Position numbers and translations under genes: made by a program. A stretch of 64,000 nucleotides of DNA from Prochlorococcus marinus str. MIT 9401 (GTDB lineage Bacteria; Cyanobacteriota; Cyanobacteriia; PCC-6307; Cyanobiaceae), in NCBI RefSeq assembly GCF_000760095.1, contig NZ_JNAR01000016.1, forward strand, positions 248,001 through 312,000, written 5' to 3'. Each line of letters opens with the position of its first letter. Within the stretch, counting starts at the first letter, position 1. Below the pieces are notes generated by a model, which ran no database searches, was not told where the DNA came from, and worked only from the letters and a program-made list of their open reading frames with translations. Positions 8,118-16,027 of this stretch are shown here, piece after piece.

Positions 8118-10612
8118 AAAATATTACGCAAAATAGTAAACAAAATAGTAAGCAAAATAATTTAATTTCTAAAATTAAACGGTTTTTCTACTCAAATGGA
8201 TGGGAGCCATTACCCTACCAGATCGAATCTTGGGAAGCATTTTTAAATGGAGAGAATGGAATAATACAAGTTCCTACTGGATGCGGCAAAACTTATGCTG
8301 CATTAATGGGACCTTTATCACAAATAGAAGATCCCAAAAATAATAAAAGTGTGAATATATTATTAATAACACCTTTAAAAGCTCTAACTAGAGATTTAAA
8401 AAATTCCATTCAATTAGCAGCTTTACATTTTAATAAAGAAATCACTGTTGAAATTAGGAATGGGGATACAACCCCATATGAAAAGAAAAAGCAACTAGCT
8501 AAACCACCTAATATTCTTATTACCACACCAGAGTCTTTATCTCTTTTACTTTCTAGTAAGGAATCTAATAATTTGTTCAAAGAGTTGTCATCAATAATTA
8601 TTGACGAATGGCATGAATTAATGGGTAGTAAAAGAGGAAACCAGTGCGAGTTATCTTTAAGTTGGCTAAGAGGTAATATAAAAAATTTACAAATTTGGGC
8701 AATGTCAGCAACTATTGGAAATATTGAAGAAGCAGCAAGAGCAATAGTTGGGATGGGCTCTATTAAACCCAAAATTATAAGTACAAATATTCAAAAAGAG
8801 ATAGAAATTATAAGTGTTTTGCCAGAGGAGGAAACGACCTTTCCATGGAGTGGTCATCTTGGTATTAGAAGTCATTCTTCACTTTTAAAAATCCTAGATA
8901 AGAATAAAAGCACCTTATTATTCACCAATACAAGAAATCAATCTGAAAGATGGTATCAATGTCTTAAATTTTTTCTCCCAGAGATGGAAGACAAAATAGC
9001 ACTTCATCACGGCTCACTAGATAAAGATGATAGAAAAAGAGTTGAAGAAGGGGTTAAAGACGGATTAATAAAATTGGTGGTTTGCACCAGCTCATTAGAT
9101 TTAGGGGTTGACTTCCAACCTGTAGATCAAATTGTTCAAATTGGTAGTGCAAAAAATTTAGCTAGACTTATCCAAAGAGCGGGAAGAAGTGCTCATAGAC
9201 CAGGCGGAAAATCAAAAATAATTTTTATGCCTACTAATTCTTTGGAGTTATTAGAAATTAGTGCAATGAGAAGAATAATAAAAAGTGGTATATCTGAAGA
9301 AATTAGACTTCCTGAATTATCTTATGATGTTCTTCTACAACATCTAATAAGTTTGGCATGCGGAAATGGCTTTGATCCAAAAATTGAGAAAGAAAGAATT
9401 AAAAATTGCTGGAGTTATAGAAACCTAAAAGATCAAGATTGGAATTGGTGTCTTGACTTTTTAGAATATGGAGGAAAATGTCTTAAAGCATACCCAAAAT
9501 ATAAAAAGATAGTTAAAGAAGAATCACCAAATAATAATGAAAACTTTAAATATTATGTAAAAGACAAATCTTTAATAAGAATGCATAAGTTTAATATTGG
9601 GACAATTACAAGTGACAAATTTGTAAATGTTAAATATATGAAAGGTAAATCCTTAGGTAATTTAGAGGAGAATTTTGCTTCAAAATTAAATCCTGGCGAT
9701 ACATTTTACTTTGCCGGTAAAATGCTCCAATTTGTAAGAATTAGAGATATGATTTTATACGTTAAAAAATCAACAAAAAAAAGTTCTCTTATTCCTGCAT
9801 GGGTTGGGGGTCAAATGGCAATTTCTGATCTACTTTGTGAGAGTTTGAGAAAAGAAATAGATATATGCAATGAATTAGAAAATTCTGATTACTTAAATCC
9901 TGAACTAAATTCATTACGCCCAATATTGAAGAAACAAAAAGTTCTTTCAAATATTCCAAAGAAAGATGAATTTCTTATAGAAATATATAAAACCAAAGAT
10001 TTATCAAATCTTTTTGTTTTTACACTTGATGGAAAATTTGTAAATGAAGGAATTGCATTTCTATGGGCATTAAGATTTGCAAAATTAAAACAATCTACAT
10101 TTAGTATTACTACTAATGATTTTGGATTCGGCTTAACTACATCAGAAGATTATGATTTTTCAATACTAAAAAAAGAAGCTGACTACTTTTTGGATAACAA
10201 AAAATTAGAAGAGGATCTAGAAAATGCAATTAATTTTTCAGAATTAACAAAACGTAGATTTAAAAATATTGCCCAAATAAGTGGACTTGTAAATCAAAAT
10301 AATCCAACCAAAACAAAAAACTCCTCTCAACTTCAAATAAGTTCAAGTCTTTTCTACGATGTCTTTACTAAATATGAAGAAGACCATCTTTTGATAAAAC
10401 AATCACATCAAGAAGTTAAAGAATATCAATTAGAAAATAAAAGAATATCTAGATCATTAGAACGATTAAAAAATTTAAAAATGCTAATTAACGAGATACA
10501 AGCTCCAACGCCTTTCGCTTTCCCTTTGTTAGTTGAAAGACTTAAAAATACTTTAAGCAATGAACCAATAGAAAAAAGAGTAGAAAAACTTATAAAAAAA
10601 TATAGTGATTAA
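8114..10612 (+). CDS. lhr: Lhr-Core-type DEXH DNA helicase
   Basis: A superfamily-2 helicase/translocase with Walker A GCGKT (residues 56-60), box II DEWH (164-167; most relatives have DEVH), SAT (198-200) and the motif VI segment QRAGRSAHRPGG near residue 355. The remaining 450 residues correspond to the winged-helix and Lhr-specific C-terminal domains. At 832 residues it matches Lhr-Core proteins found with a ligase, a phosphoesterase and a beta-lactamase-fold nuclease. Its reading frame starts in the ligase stop and ends directly against the phosphoesterase gene, so the four products are probably made together. Expected role: ATP-driven 3'-5' translocation on single-stranded DNA during repair. 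Confidence 0.88.
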   Translation: MKNITQNSKQNSKQNNLISKIKRFFYSNGWEPLPYQIESWEAFLNGENGIIQVPTGCGKTYAALMGPLSQIEDPKNNKSVNILLITPLKALTRDLKNSIQLAALHFNKEITVEIRNGDTTPYEKKKQLAKPPNILITTPESLSLLLSSKESNNLFKELSSIIIDEWHELMGSKRGNQCELSLSWLRGNIKNLQIWAMSATIGNIEEAARAIVGMGSIKPKIISTNIQKEIEIISVLPEEETTFPWSGHLGIRSHSSLLKILDKNKSTLLFTNTRNQSERWYQCLKFFLPEMEDKIALHHGSLDKDDRKRVEEGVKDGLIKLVVCTSSLDLGVDFQPVDQIVQIGSAKNLARLIQRAGRSAHRPGGKSKIIFMPTNSLELLEISAMRRIIKSGISEEIRLPELSYDVLLQHLISLACGNGFDPKIEKERIKNCWSYRNLKDQDWNWCLDFLEYGGKCLKAYPKYKKIVKEESPNNNENFKYYVKDKSLIRMHKFNIGTITSDKFVNVKYMKGKSLGNLEENFASKLNPGDTFYFAGKMLQFVRIRDMILYVKKSTKKSSLIPAWVGGQMAISDLLCESLRKEIDICNELENSDYLNPELNSLRPILKKQKVLSNIPKKDEFLIEIYKTKDLSNLFVFTLDGKFVNEGIAFLWALRFAKLKQSTFSITTNDFGFGLTTSEDYDFSILKKEADYFLDNKKLEEDLENAINFSELTKRRFKNIAQISGLVNQNNPTKTKNSSQLQISSSLFYDVFTKYEEDHLLIKQSHQEVKEYQLENKRISRSLERLKNLKMLINEIQAPTPFAFPLLVERLKNTLSNEPIEKRVEKLIKKYSD

Positions 10613-11266
10613 ATGATAAAAAGTTCTTTTAAATTTTGTTGGGAAGATACATTGTTAGAGATGCTTCCTTCTAGAGCATTATTTCTACCGGAAACAAAAG
10701 AGTTGTTAATATGCGATATTCATCTTGGAAAAGCTGAGTATTTTCAGAAAAATGGTCTACCTCTTACTAATAATTCAGATGAAAACAATTTCGCAAGAAT
10801 AAAAAAAATAGTAAAAAAATATACTCCTGAAAAGTTAGTAATATTGGGAGATTTATTCCACAGCAAATATTCAATAGATACAACTCTTCAAAAAAAAGTT
10901 GAGGATCTTCCTGAACTTCTAAAAACTAATGTTGAACTCGTCCTCGGTAATCACGATATAGGTTGTGATATTAAAAATATAAAAAAATTTGATACAAGAA
11001 AAACTAAAAATATTACTTTTAGCCATGAACCAGTTAATTTAGAAAATGATAAAACCTTGAATATTTGTGGACATTATCATCCAAAAATCTATTTAAAAAG
11101 CAAAGGAGATAAATTATCTTTTAGGTGTTTTGCAATGGATATAAAAAAAAAAGTTTTATATCTTCCTGCATTTGGAGACTTAACAGGGGGATATCCCTGT
11201 AAAAAGTCATTTAAAAAATGGGCAATTGTTTCTGAAGAAGAAATTATTGAAATAAAATCTCAATAA
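10613..11266 (+). CDS. pdeM: Ligase-associated metallophosphoesterase (PdeM-type)
   Basis: A calcineurin-like phosphoesterase of 217 residues with all core motifs: DIH (35-37), GD (79-80), GNHD (112-115) and GHYH (153-156). The family member in the ligase/Lhr cluster is a manganese-dependent DNA endonuclease. The ATG abuts the helicase stop with no gap, and the gene closes the operon. The symbol is given on the basis of this context. Confidence 0.82.
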   Translation: MIKSSFKFCWEDTLLEMLPSRALFLPETKELLICDIHLGKAEYFQKNGLPLTNNSDENNFARIKKIVKKYTPEKLVILGDLFHSKYSIDTTLQKKVEDLPELLKTNVELVLGNHDIGCDIKNIKKFDTRKTKNITFSHEPVNLENDKTLNICGHYHPKIYLKSKGDKLSFRCFAMDIKKKVLYLPAFGDLTGGYPCKKSFKKWAIVSEEEIIEIKSQ

Positions 11267-11471
11267 AAAACCTATTGAATTGACTTAAATTTTTCATTTA
11301 AATATACCAATTTATACTTAACTGTCTCGTTTAGTTTTTTTATCAATTATTTTGTAATCATTAGTCTATTTTTTTGTAAAAGAAATAGAAACTTAAAAAA
11401 TTTATAAAGCTAATGACCCTTCCTTTAGCAAGCAATCTACGTTATAAAAAAAATAAACACATTTTATAGAA

Positions 11472-11774
11472 ATGAAGAAATTAATACCCTTGATTTTATT
11501 TCCATTTCTTGTAATTCCATTTGGGGCTAAAGCAAATGATAATTTCTCTGTTGAGATAGAGGCACTCACACTAGTAATGGAGCAATATAAGGAAGATACT
11601 GAATCAAGTGTTGAACCAAATATAGAAGATAAAAAGCCAAGTTATATGGCTCTTAAACAGGATGAATGTAATGCAACTGTTGAAGTTACAGAAAAAACAG
11701 GATTAGAGGTTATCAATACTGAATTTTTCGATGTAAATGTCTGCTTGAAAGAAATCTATAAAGTAATCAACTAA
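11472..11774 (+). CDS. Small secreted protein (100 aa)
   Basis: A typical Sec signal peptide (two lysines, a hydrophobic core, cleavage after AKA near residue 22) is followed by about 78 acidic residues with two cysteines (63 and 91), which could form a disulfide. It is separated from the repair operon by about 205 bases, so it probably has its own promoter. No family recognised. Confidence 0.65.
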   Translation: MKKLIPLILFPFLVIPFGAKANDNFSVEIEALTLVMEQYKEDTESSVEPNIEDKKPSYMALKQDECNATVEVTEKTGLEVINTEFFDVNVCLKEIYKVIN

Positions 11775-11806
11775 ATAAGCAGGTTATAAAAATATAATAA
11801 AAACAA

Positions 11807-11917
11807 ATTAAAGAGGTCTTTTACTTAAAGAAGGTAAGACCTCGAGACCTAACAGAAAACTTTGGAACGGGTTCTGCATACCCAATTAATAACCAAAACG
11901 AAATTGTAGAGGTGTAA
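11807..11917 (+). CDS. Possible tiny ORF without a standard start codon
   Basis: The frame is open from 11801 to the stop at 11915-11917 and gives coding-like codons, ending in ENFGTGSAYPINNQNEIVEV. It holds no ATG, GTG or TTG; ATT at 11807 is the only start-like codon before the stem-loop. It may use a rare start, be the remnant of a longer gene, or be chance. The local base composition is richer in G+C than its surroundings, which argues for selection on protein or RNA. Confidence 0.3.
   Translation: MKEVFYLKKVRPRDLTENFGTGSAYPINNQNEIVEV
11813..11843. repeat. Hairpin with 8-bp stem
   Basis: GAGGTCTT (11813-11820) and AAGACCTC (11836-11843) form a perfect inverted repeat with a 15-base loop. 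No T-run follows on either strand, so it does not look like a terminator. It lies across the beginning of a short open frame and could control its translation. Confidence 0.5.
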
Positions 11918-11954
11918 TTAAAAGTACAAAACCTAAAATTTTTCTTTTAAATAA

Positions 11955-12101
11955 TTATTTTTTCTTTGATAAAGTTTGTGATTCTTCTCTAGACATTAAT
12001 GCTTCAATTTGAGCAAGAACTTTTTGAAGTTCATCCGTTTTTGTAAGAGATGCTTCGGCAACTTCTCTTAATTTTTCTAACTGTTCTTTAGTTTTATCCA
12101 T
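11955..12101 (-). CDS. Small coiled-coil-like protein (48 aa)
   Basis: A minus-strand frame from ATG at 12101. The product is a single amphipathic helix rich in leucine, glutamate and lysine, with heptad spacing (EQLEKLREVAEASL and ELQKVLAQIEALM). No membrane segment. Codon use is typical of this genome; function unknown. Confidence 0.55.
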   Translation of the reverse strand: MDKTKEQLEKLREVAEASLTKTDELQKVLAQIEALMSREESQTLSKKK

Positions 12102-12140
12102 GATAAATAAATTAGAAATTAACCACTTTTAAAAATGGTT

Positions 12141-12266
12141 TTAATACAGATTTTTACTCCCACACAGATTCATATTCTCTCTTTTTTTTATAAAGTCAAA
12201 TAAATTTGCCCTTATTAGAGTTTTATGAGGACTTCCAATTAATTCTTTATTTATAATAGAAATCAT
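12141..12266 (-). CDS. Tiny hypothetical protein (41 aa)
   Basis: A minus-strand ATG frame of 41 codons between the 48-aa gene and a membrane peptide gene. It is basic and unremarkable. The only support is an uninterrupted frame in an otherwise unexplained gap and same-strand neighbours. Confidence 0.3.
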   Translation of the reverse strand: MISIINKELIGSPHKTLIRANLFDFIKKRENMNLCGSKNLY

Positions 12267-12296
12267 AAGATAAGCTGAAATACAAAAACTTTTAAA

Positions 12297-12398
12297 TTAT
12301 GAGGTAAATACAGGTAAACCTATTGTTGCAGTAGTTATAAGAGCCCCTGCAAAAATTAAAAAAGGTAGAAAAGGATAGTTTTTCAAAGATAAACTCAC
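12297..12398 (-). CDS. Single-span membrane peptide (33 aa)
   Basis: A minus-strand frame starting with GTG at 12398. The product has a short N-terminal polar part and one hydrophobic segment (about residues 9-31) rich in leucine, isoleucine, alanine and glycine. Size and layout resemble minor photosynthetic-complex subunits, but no such subunit is recognisable. It lies 95 bases downstream of pstB on the same strand. Confidence 0.45.
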   Translation of the reverse strand: MSLSLKNYPFLPFLIFAGALITTATIGLPVFTS

Positions 12399-12493
12399 TG
12401 ATTCGAGATAACTATATAGGTATTTATACTGTTTGTCTACCCTTTGCCTGTCTTAAAAGTAAAAATTTTTCTTTTAAAGGTAAAAATTTAACA

Positions 12494-13303
12494 TCAACCA
12501 AATTTACCAGATATATATTCTTGAGTGGTTTTTTCTTTGGGAGAGTTGAAAATTTTCTTAGTAGAATTAAATTCTGCAAGATAACCGACCTTCCCCCCAT
12601 CCCCATCTTCATATTCAATTGCATTAAAAAACGCAGTCATATCACTAACTCTTAATGCCTGTTGCATATTATGAGTAACGATTATTATTGTGTAATTCTT
12701 CTTAAGTTCATGCATGGTCTCCTCTATTTTCAAAGTAGAGATTGGGTCTAAAGCTGAGCATGGCTCATCCATTAGAATTATTTCAGGCTCAATTGCGATG
12801 GTTCTTGCTATACATAGTCTTTGTTGTTGTCCGCCAGATAAAGAGTAGCCACTATCATTTAATTTATCCTTACATTCGTCCCACAAGGCAGCTTTTCTAA
12901 GTGAACTTTCCACTAATTCATCCATATCTCCATTAAAGCCATTGATTCTTGCCCCAAATGCAATATTTTCATAGATAGATTTTGGGAAAGGATTTGGCTG
13001 TTGAAAAACCATCCCAATTCTTCTTCTTACTTCAACTGGATCTACTCTTTTATCGTAAATATTAGTTCCATCAAAAAGGACAGTACCCTTTAGTGAGCAA
13101 TTAGGAATTAAATCGTTCATCCTATTTAATGATCTAAGAACAGTTGATTTACCACAACCAGAAGGTCCAATTAGTGAGGTTATATTTCCTTTTTTAAAAT
13201 TACAAAAAACATTTCTTACTGCTTCAAAAGTTCCATAACTAATAGAAACATTCTCAAGAGATAGAATTATATTCTTTGGTGTTTTTTTATTAGTTTTAAT
13301 CAT
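12494..13303 (-). CDS. pstB: Phosphate ABC transporter ATPase PstB
   Basis: PstB energises high-affinity phosphate uptake. Walker A spans residues 46-54 (GPSGCGKST), the signature LSGGQ is at 155-159 and Walker B (IILMDEP) at 175-181, and the 269-residue length is standard. Its ATG directly follows the pstA stop. It is the last gene of the pstC-pstA-pstB transcript; a weak A/T-rich inverted repeat near 12453-12477 may help end it. Confidence 0.96.
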   Translation of the reverse strand: MIKTNKKTPKNIILSLENVSISYGTFEAVRNVFCNFKKGNITSLIGPSGCGKSTVLRSLNRMNDLIPNCSLKGTVLFDGTNIYDKRVDPVEVRRRIGMVFQQPNPFPKSIYENIAFGARINGFNGDMDELVESSLRKAALWDECKDKLNDSGYSLSGGQQQRLCIARTIAIEPEIILMDEPCSALDPISTLKIEETMHELKKNYTIIIVTHNMQQALRVSDMTAFFNAIEYEDGDGGKVGYLAEFNSTKKIFNSPKEKTTQEYISGKFG

Positions 13304-14197
13304 TTATACTCTCTTAGTTTTCTCAGTAAAAGCGGCTAATACCCTTGAAAATATATTTACTGATAGTATCGATAAAACAAGAATAAAGGAAGCTGCCCAG
13401 GCAAGTTTATTCTGTGCATCGTATGGTTCTAGAGCAAAGTTATATATCAATACGGCCAATGAACCCATCTCATAAAACAAGTCTCCAAAGCCTGTTATGT
13501 AGTAATAAGAGAATAAAGCCGTAAATATCAATGGTGCTGTTTCCCCTGCAGCTCTTGCAATTCCAAGTACAACGCCAGTAGCAATAGACCTAAAGGCAGA
13601 GGGCAAAGTAACTTTCAATATAGTTGTATACATACTTGCGCCAACACCAAGAGAGGCATATCTCAATTCATTTGGCACTAACTTTAAACCTTCATCAGTC
13701 GTCTTTATCACAGTAGGCAACATCAATATTGAGAGCGCCATTCCACCAGCCAAACCACTGTACATACTTCCAAATAAGATCTTTGTAGAAACAACTAAGG
13801 CATAAATAAAGACACCGGCAATTATTGAGGGGACTCCCGCCAGAACATTAACTCCGAATCTAATAAACCTTGAAAAAACACCACCTTTAGAGTATTCCGC
13901 CAGATATATTCCTCCGCCAACACCTACCGGTATTGCAATAATTGAAGCAATGGTAGTTATTATTAATGTGCCTATTAAGGCAGGGTTAATACCTCCTGCA
14001 TCTAAATCATCTCCAGGAGGATTTGGCTCTAGAGTAAATAATTCTGGTGTGATTTGAGATCCACCTTTAATAAGGATATAAGTCACTAGAAAAATCAAAG
14101 GAAGTATTGCTATCAACGCACAAATTACTGATAAAGAAGTAAAGAATTTATCTCCTATATTTCTTGATAATCTTTTCTGGTAATAAAGAGAATTCAT
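13304..14197 (-). CDS. pstA: Phosphate ABC transporter permease PstA
   Basis: An integral membrane permease of 297 residues with about six spans and the EAA-type cytoplasmic loop (ELRYASLGVGAS, about 178-189) that contacts PstB. It pairs with PstC to form the channel. The stop of pstC is six bases upstream and its own stop abuts pstB, consistent with one operon. Confidence 0.95.
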   Translation of the reverse strand: MNSLYYQKRLSRNIGDKFFTSLSVICALIAILPLIFLVTYILIKGGSQITPELFTLEPNPPGDDLDAGGINPALIGTLIITTIASIIAIPVGVGGGIYLAEYSKGGVFSRFIRFGVNVLAGVPSIIAGVFIYALVVSTKILFGSMYSGLAGGMALSILMLPTVIKTTDEGLKLVPNELRYASLGVGASMYTTILKVTLPSAFRSIATGVVLGIARAAGETAPLIFTALFSYYYITGFGDLFYEMGSLAVLIYNFALEPYDAQNKLAWAASFILVLSILSVNIFSRVLAAFTEKTKRV

Positions 14198-14203
14198 AAT
14201 TAT

Positions 14204-15151
14204 CTAATATTTGAGACTAAATTTCTTAACTAGCCATTGCGCAAAGATATTAACCACTAAAGAAAGGATCATCAGGACAAAAGCTGCATAAAAAAGTGAT
14301 GAAACCTGACTTCCATCAGCTTCACCAAACTGGTTTGCAAGCATGGATGAAATGGTATATCCAGGAGATAATAGAGACCAACTAAATGCATTGGAATTAC
14401 CAATAATCATTGTGACAGCCATTGTTTCTCCCATTGCTCTTCCTAAAGCAAGAAGAACACCTGCCATAATTCCTGATAACGCTGCTGGCAAGATTACTGA
14501 AAATATTGTTTTCCATCTACTTGCCCCAATTCCATATGCTGCATTTCTTAGCTTTTTAGGAACCTGATTAAGTGAATCCCTTGAAATGGAGGTCACTATT
14601 GGCAAAAGCATTACTACTAAAATCAATATTGCTAAAAAAGAATTCCTACCTGTTGGTTCTGTACTGAATAAAGGTATCCAACCAAAGAAATTATGTAAAA
14701 AGACAAAAAAGGCTCTAAAAGAAGGTTCCATAACAAATATTGCCCAAAGTCCCAGTACAACTGATGGAATTGCTGCTAATAATTCAACAAAAGAACCTAT
14801 TATTTCTCTAAAAACTTTCGGGACAAAGTCCTCTGTAATAAATATTGCAGTTCCAACGCCCAAAGGGATAGTTATTAATAAAGAAAGAAATGAGGTTACT
14901 AATGTGCCATATATTGCGGTAAAAGCTCCGTATTCATCTTTTACAGGATTCCATTCAGAGGTTACTAGAAACTTCAATCCATACCTTGAAAAGGATTCAA
15001 ATGACTGAAAAAAGACTACTAAAATTATTCCTAAAAGTATTATTGCTACGAAACTAGACAAAACTAGAGCAGTATTCTTGAAGATAATATCTATATTTTT
15101 TTCGATACCGAATCTTTTACGATTCTTGAAAAGAGTTAATTTCTCTTCCAT
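14204..15151 (-). CDS. pstC: Phosphate ABC transporter permease PstC
   Basis: The second permease of the Pst system, 315 residues with about six membrane spans and a cytoplasmic EAA-type loop (KLRNAAYGIGASRW, about 200-213). It is the first pst gene of the minus-strand operon. An inverted repeat identical in plan to those beside arsR lies 57-76 bases upstream of its start, between arsR and pstC. Confidence 0.95.
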   Translation of the reverse strand: MEEKLTLFKNRKRFGIEKNIDIIFKNTALVLSSFVAIILLGIILVVFFQSFESFSRYGLKFLVTSEWNPVKDEYGAFTAIYGTLVTSFLSLLITIPLGVGTAIFITEDFVPKVFREIIGSFVELLAAIPSVVLGLWAIFVMEPSFRAFFVFLHNFFGWIPLFSTEPTGRNSFLAILILVVMLLPIVTSISRDSLNQVPKKLRNAAYGIGASRWKTIFSVILPAALSGIMAGVLLALGRAMGETMAVTMIIGNSNAFSWSLLSPGYTISSMLANQFGEADGSQVSSLFYAAFVLMILSLVVNIFAQWLVKKFSLKY

Positions 15152-15207
15152 TAAAAAAACAATATCTCTATAAATCTACTACTAAATGAGCAAAAAGACT
15201 TTCAGAA

Positions 15208-15227
15208 AATTCAAAAAATTTTGATAT
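15208..15227 (-). promoter_or_regulatory. ArsR-like operator upstream of pstC
   Basis: AATTCAA-N6-TTGATAT, with one exact half site and one matching at 5 of 7 positions to the ATATCAA-N6-TTGATAT repeats found between arsR and gap. It lies in the 80-base arsR-pstC gap and could regulate pstCAB separately from arsR. Confidence 0.5.
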
Positions 15228-15231
15228 TTGA

Positions 15232-15549
15232 TTATTTACAATTCCTCTTATTCTTGGATGACTGAATTAAGTTACCCATCCAATTTTGAATATCTGATAA
15301 TACTTCTAAATTTAATTTGTAGTAGACCCACCTTCCTTCTTGTCTGTCACTGATTAGGCCTGAATCTTTAAGAATTTTTATATGATAAGAAATTTTCGAT
15401 TGGGACAATCCAGTAACTTTTACTATGTCGCAAACACATATCTCTCCATTCATCATTAATTCAAGAATATTTATTCTAATTGGATCAGAAAGAGATTCCA
15501 TTATCCCAACAAACTGCGCACTATTAATCTTTTTAAGTTGCTCTAACAA
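15232..15549 (-). CDS. arsR: ArsR-family metalloregulator
   Basis: A winged-helix repressor of 105 residues. The arsenic-binding motif CVCD is at residues 38-41 in the helix before the DNA-recognition helix (about 46-62, LSQSKISYHIKIL), as in classic arsenite-sensing ArsR proteins; another cysteine is at 104. Arsenite binding would release DNA and derepress targets. It is transcribed away from gap-arsJ and lies upstream of pstCAB on the same strand. Operator-like repeats in the divergent gap suggest that it controls itself and the arsenic genes. Confidence 0.92.
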   Translation of the reverse strand: MLEQLKKINSAQFVGIMESLSDPIRINILELMMNGEICVCDIVKVTGLSQSKISYHIKILKDSGLISDRQEGRWVYYKLNLEVLSDIQNWMGNLIQSSKNKRNCK

Positions 15550-15599
15550 GGCCTAGAGATAATTTATTTTTAATATTAACCTAAAAAATAGAATTCCAC

Positions 15600-15637
15600 A
15601 TATCAAGTGTTATTGATATATCAAATATTTTTGATAT
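15600..15637. promoter_or_regulatory. Tandem ArsR-like operators between arsR and gap
   Basis: Two perfect copies of ATATCAA-N6-TTGATAT, at 15600-15619 and 15618-15637, overlap by two bases in the 114-base divergent region. The spacing puts the dyads 18 bases apart, so two dimers could bind side by side. The positions suit repression of both divergent promoters. Confidence 0.8.
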
Positions 15638-15663
15638 ATAATTAGTCAGGTTTAAGATGTTTC

Positions 15664-16022
15664 ATGAAAATTGGAATTAACGGATTTGGGCGAATTGGGA
15701 GGCTGGCTTTAAGAATCTTGTGGCAAAGGAAAGATATAGAAATAACTCATATAAATGAAACAGGAGGAGACTCCTTAGCCGCATCTCACTTATTAGAATT
15801 TGATTCTGTTCATGGCAGATGGAACAAAAATATTATTTCGAAAAAAGACGAAATAATAATTGAAGGAAAAAAAATTTCATTTACATCAAAGAAGGGCTAT
15901 CAACGATGGTTGTAAATTCAAATTTATTAAAGATTTATGCTTGGTATGACAATGAGTGGGGATATAGTTACAGACTTGCAGATTTGACTTCTTTTGTAAT
16001 TGAAAAAGAAAAAAAATTTTAG
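15664..16022 (+). pseudogene. gap1: Internally deleted glyceraldehyde-3-phosphate dehydrogenase (gap)
   Basis: The first 79 codons (15664-15915) encode the N-terminal NAD-binding part with GFGRIGR, ending at a premature stop. A second frame (ATG at 15906, stop 16020-16022) encodes only the last 38 residues with the family-typical WYDNEWGYS. About 220 residues in between, including the catalytic cysteine, are gone and the two parts are in different frames, so no active enzyme can be made. In relatives the GAPDH beside arsJ converts arsenate and glyceraldehyde-3-phosphate into 1-arseno-3-phosphoglycerate. The promoter side and operators are intact. Confidence 0.9.
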
Positions 16023-16027
16023 TTTTT

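Noticed and set aside
12424-12624. 66-codon minus-strand open frame
   Set aside because: It overlaps the end of pstB in another frame and has poor composition, so it is a shadow.
14343-15008. Two plus-strand open frames opposite pstC
   Set aside because: They mirror the hydrophobic codons of pstC and have no ribosome sites.
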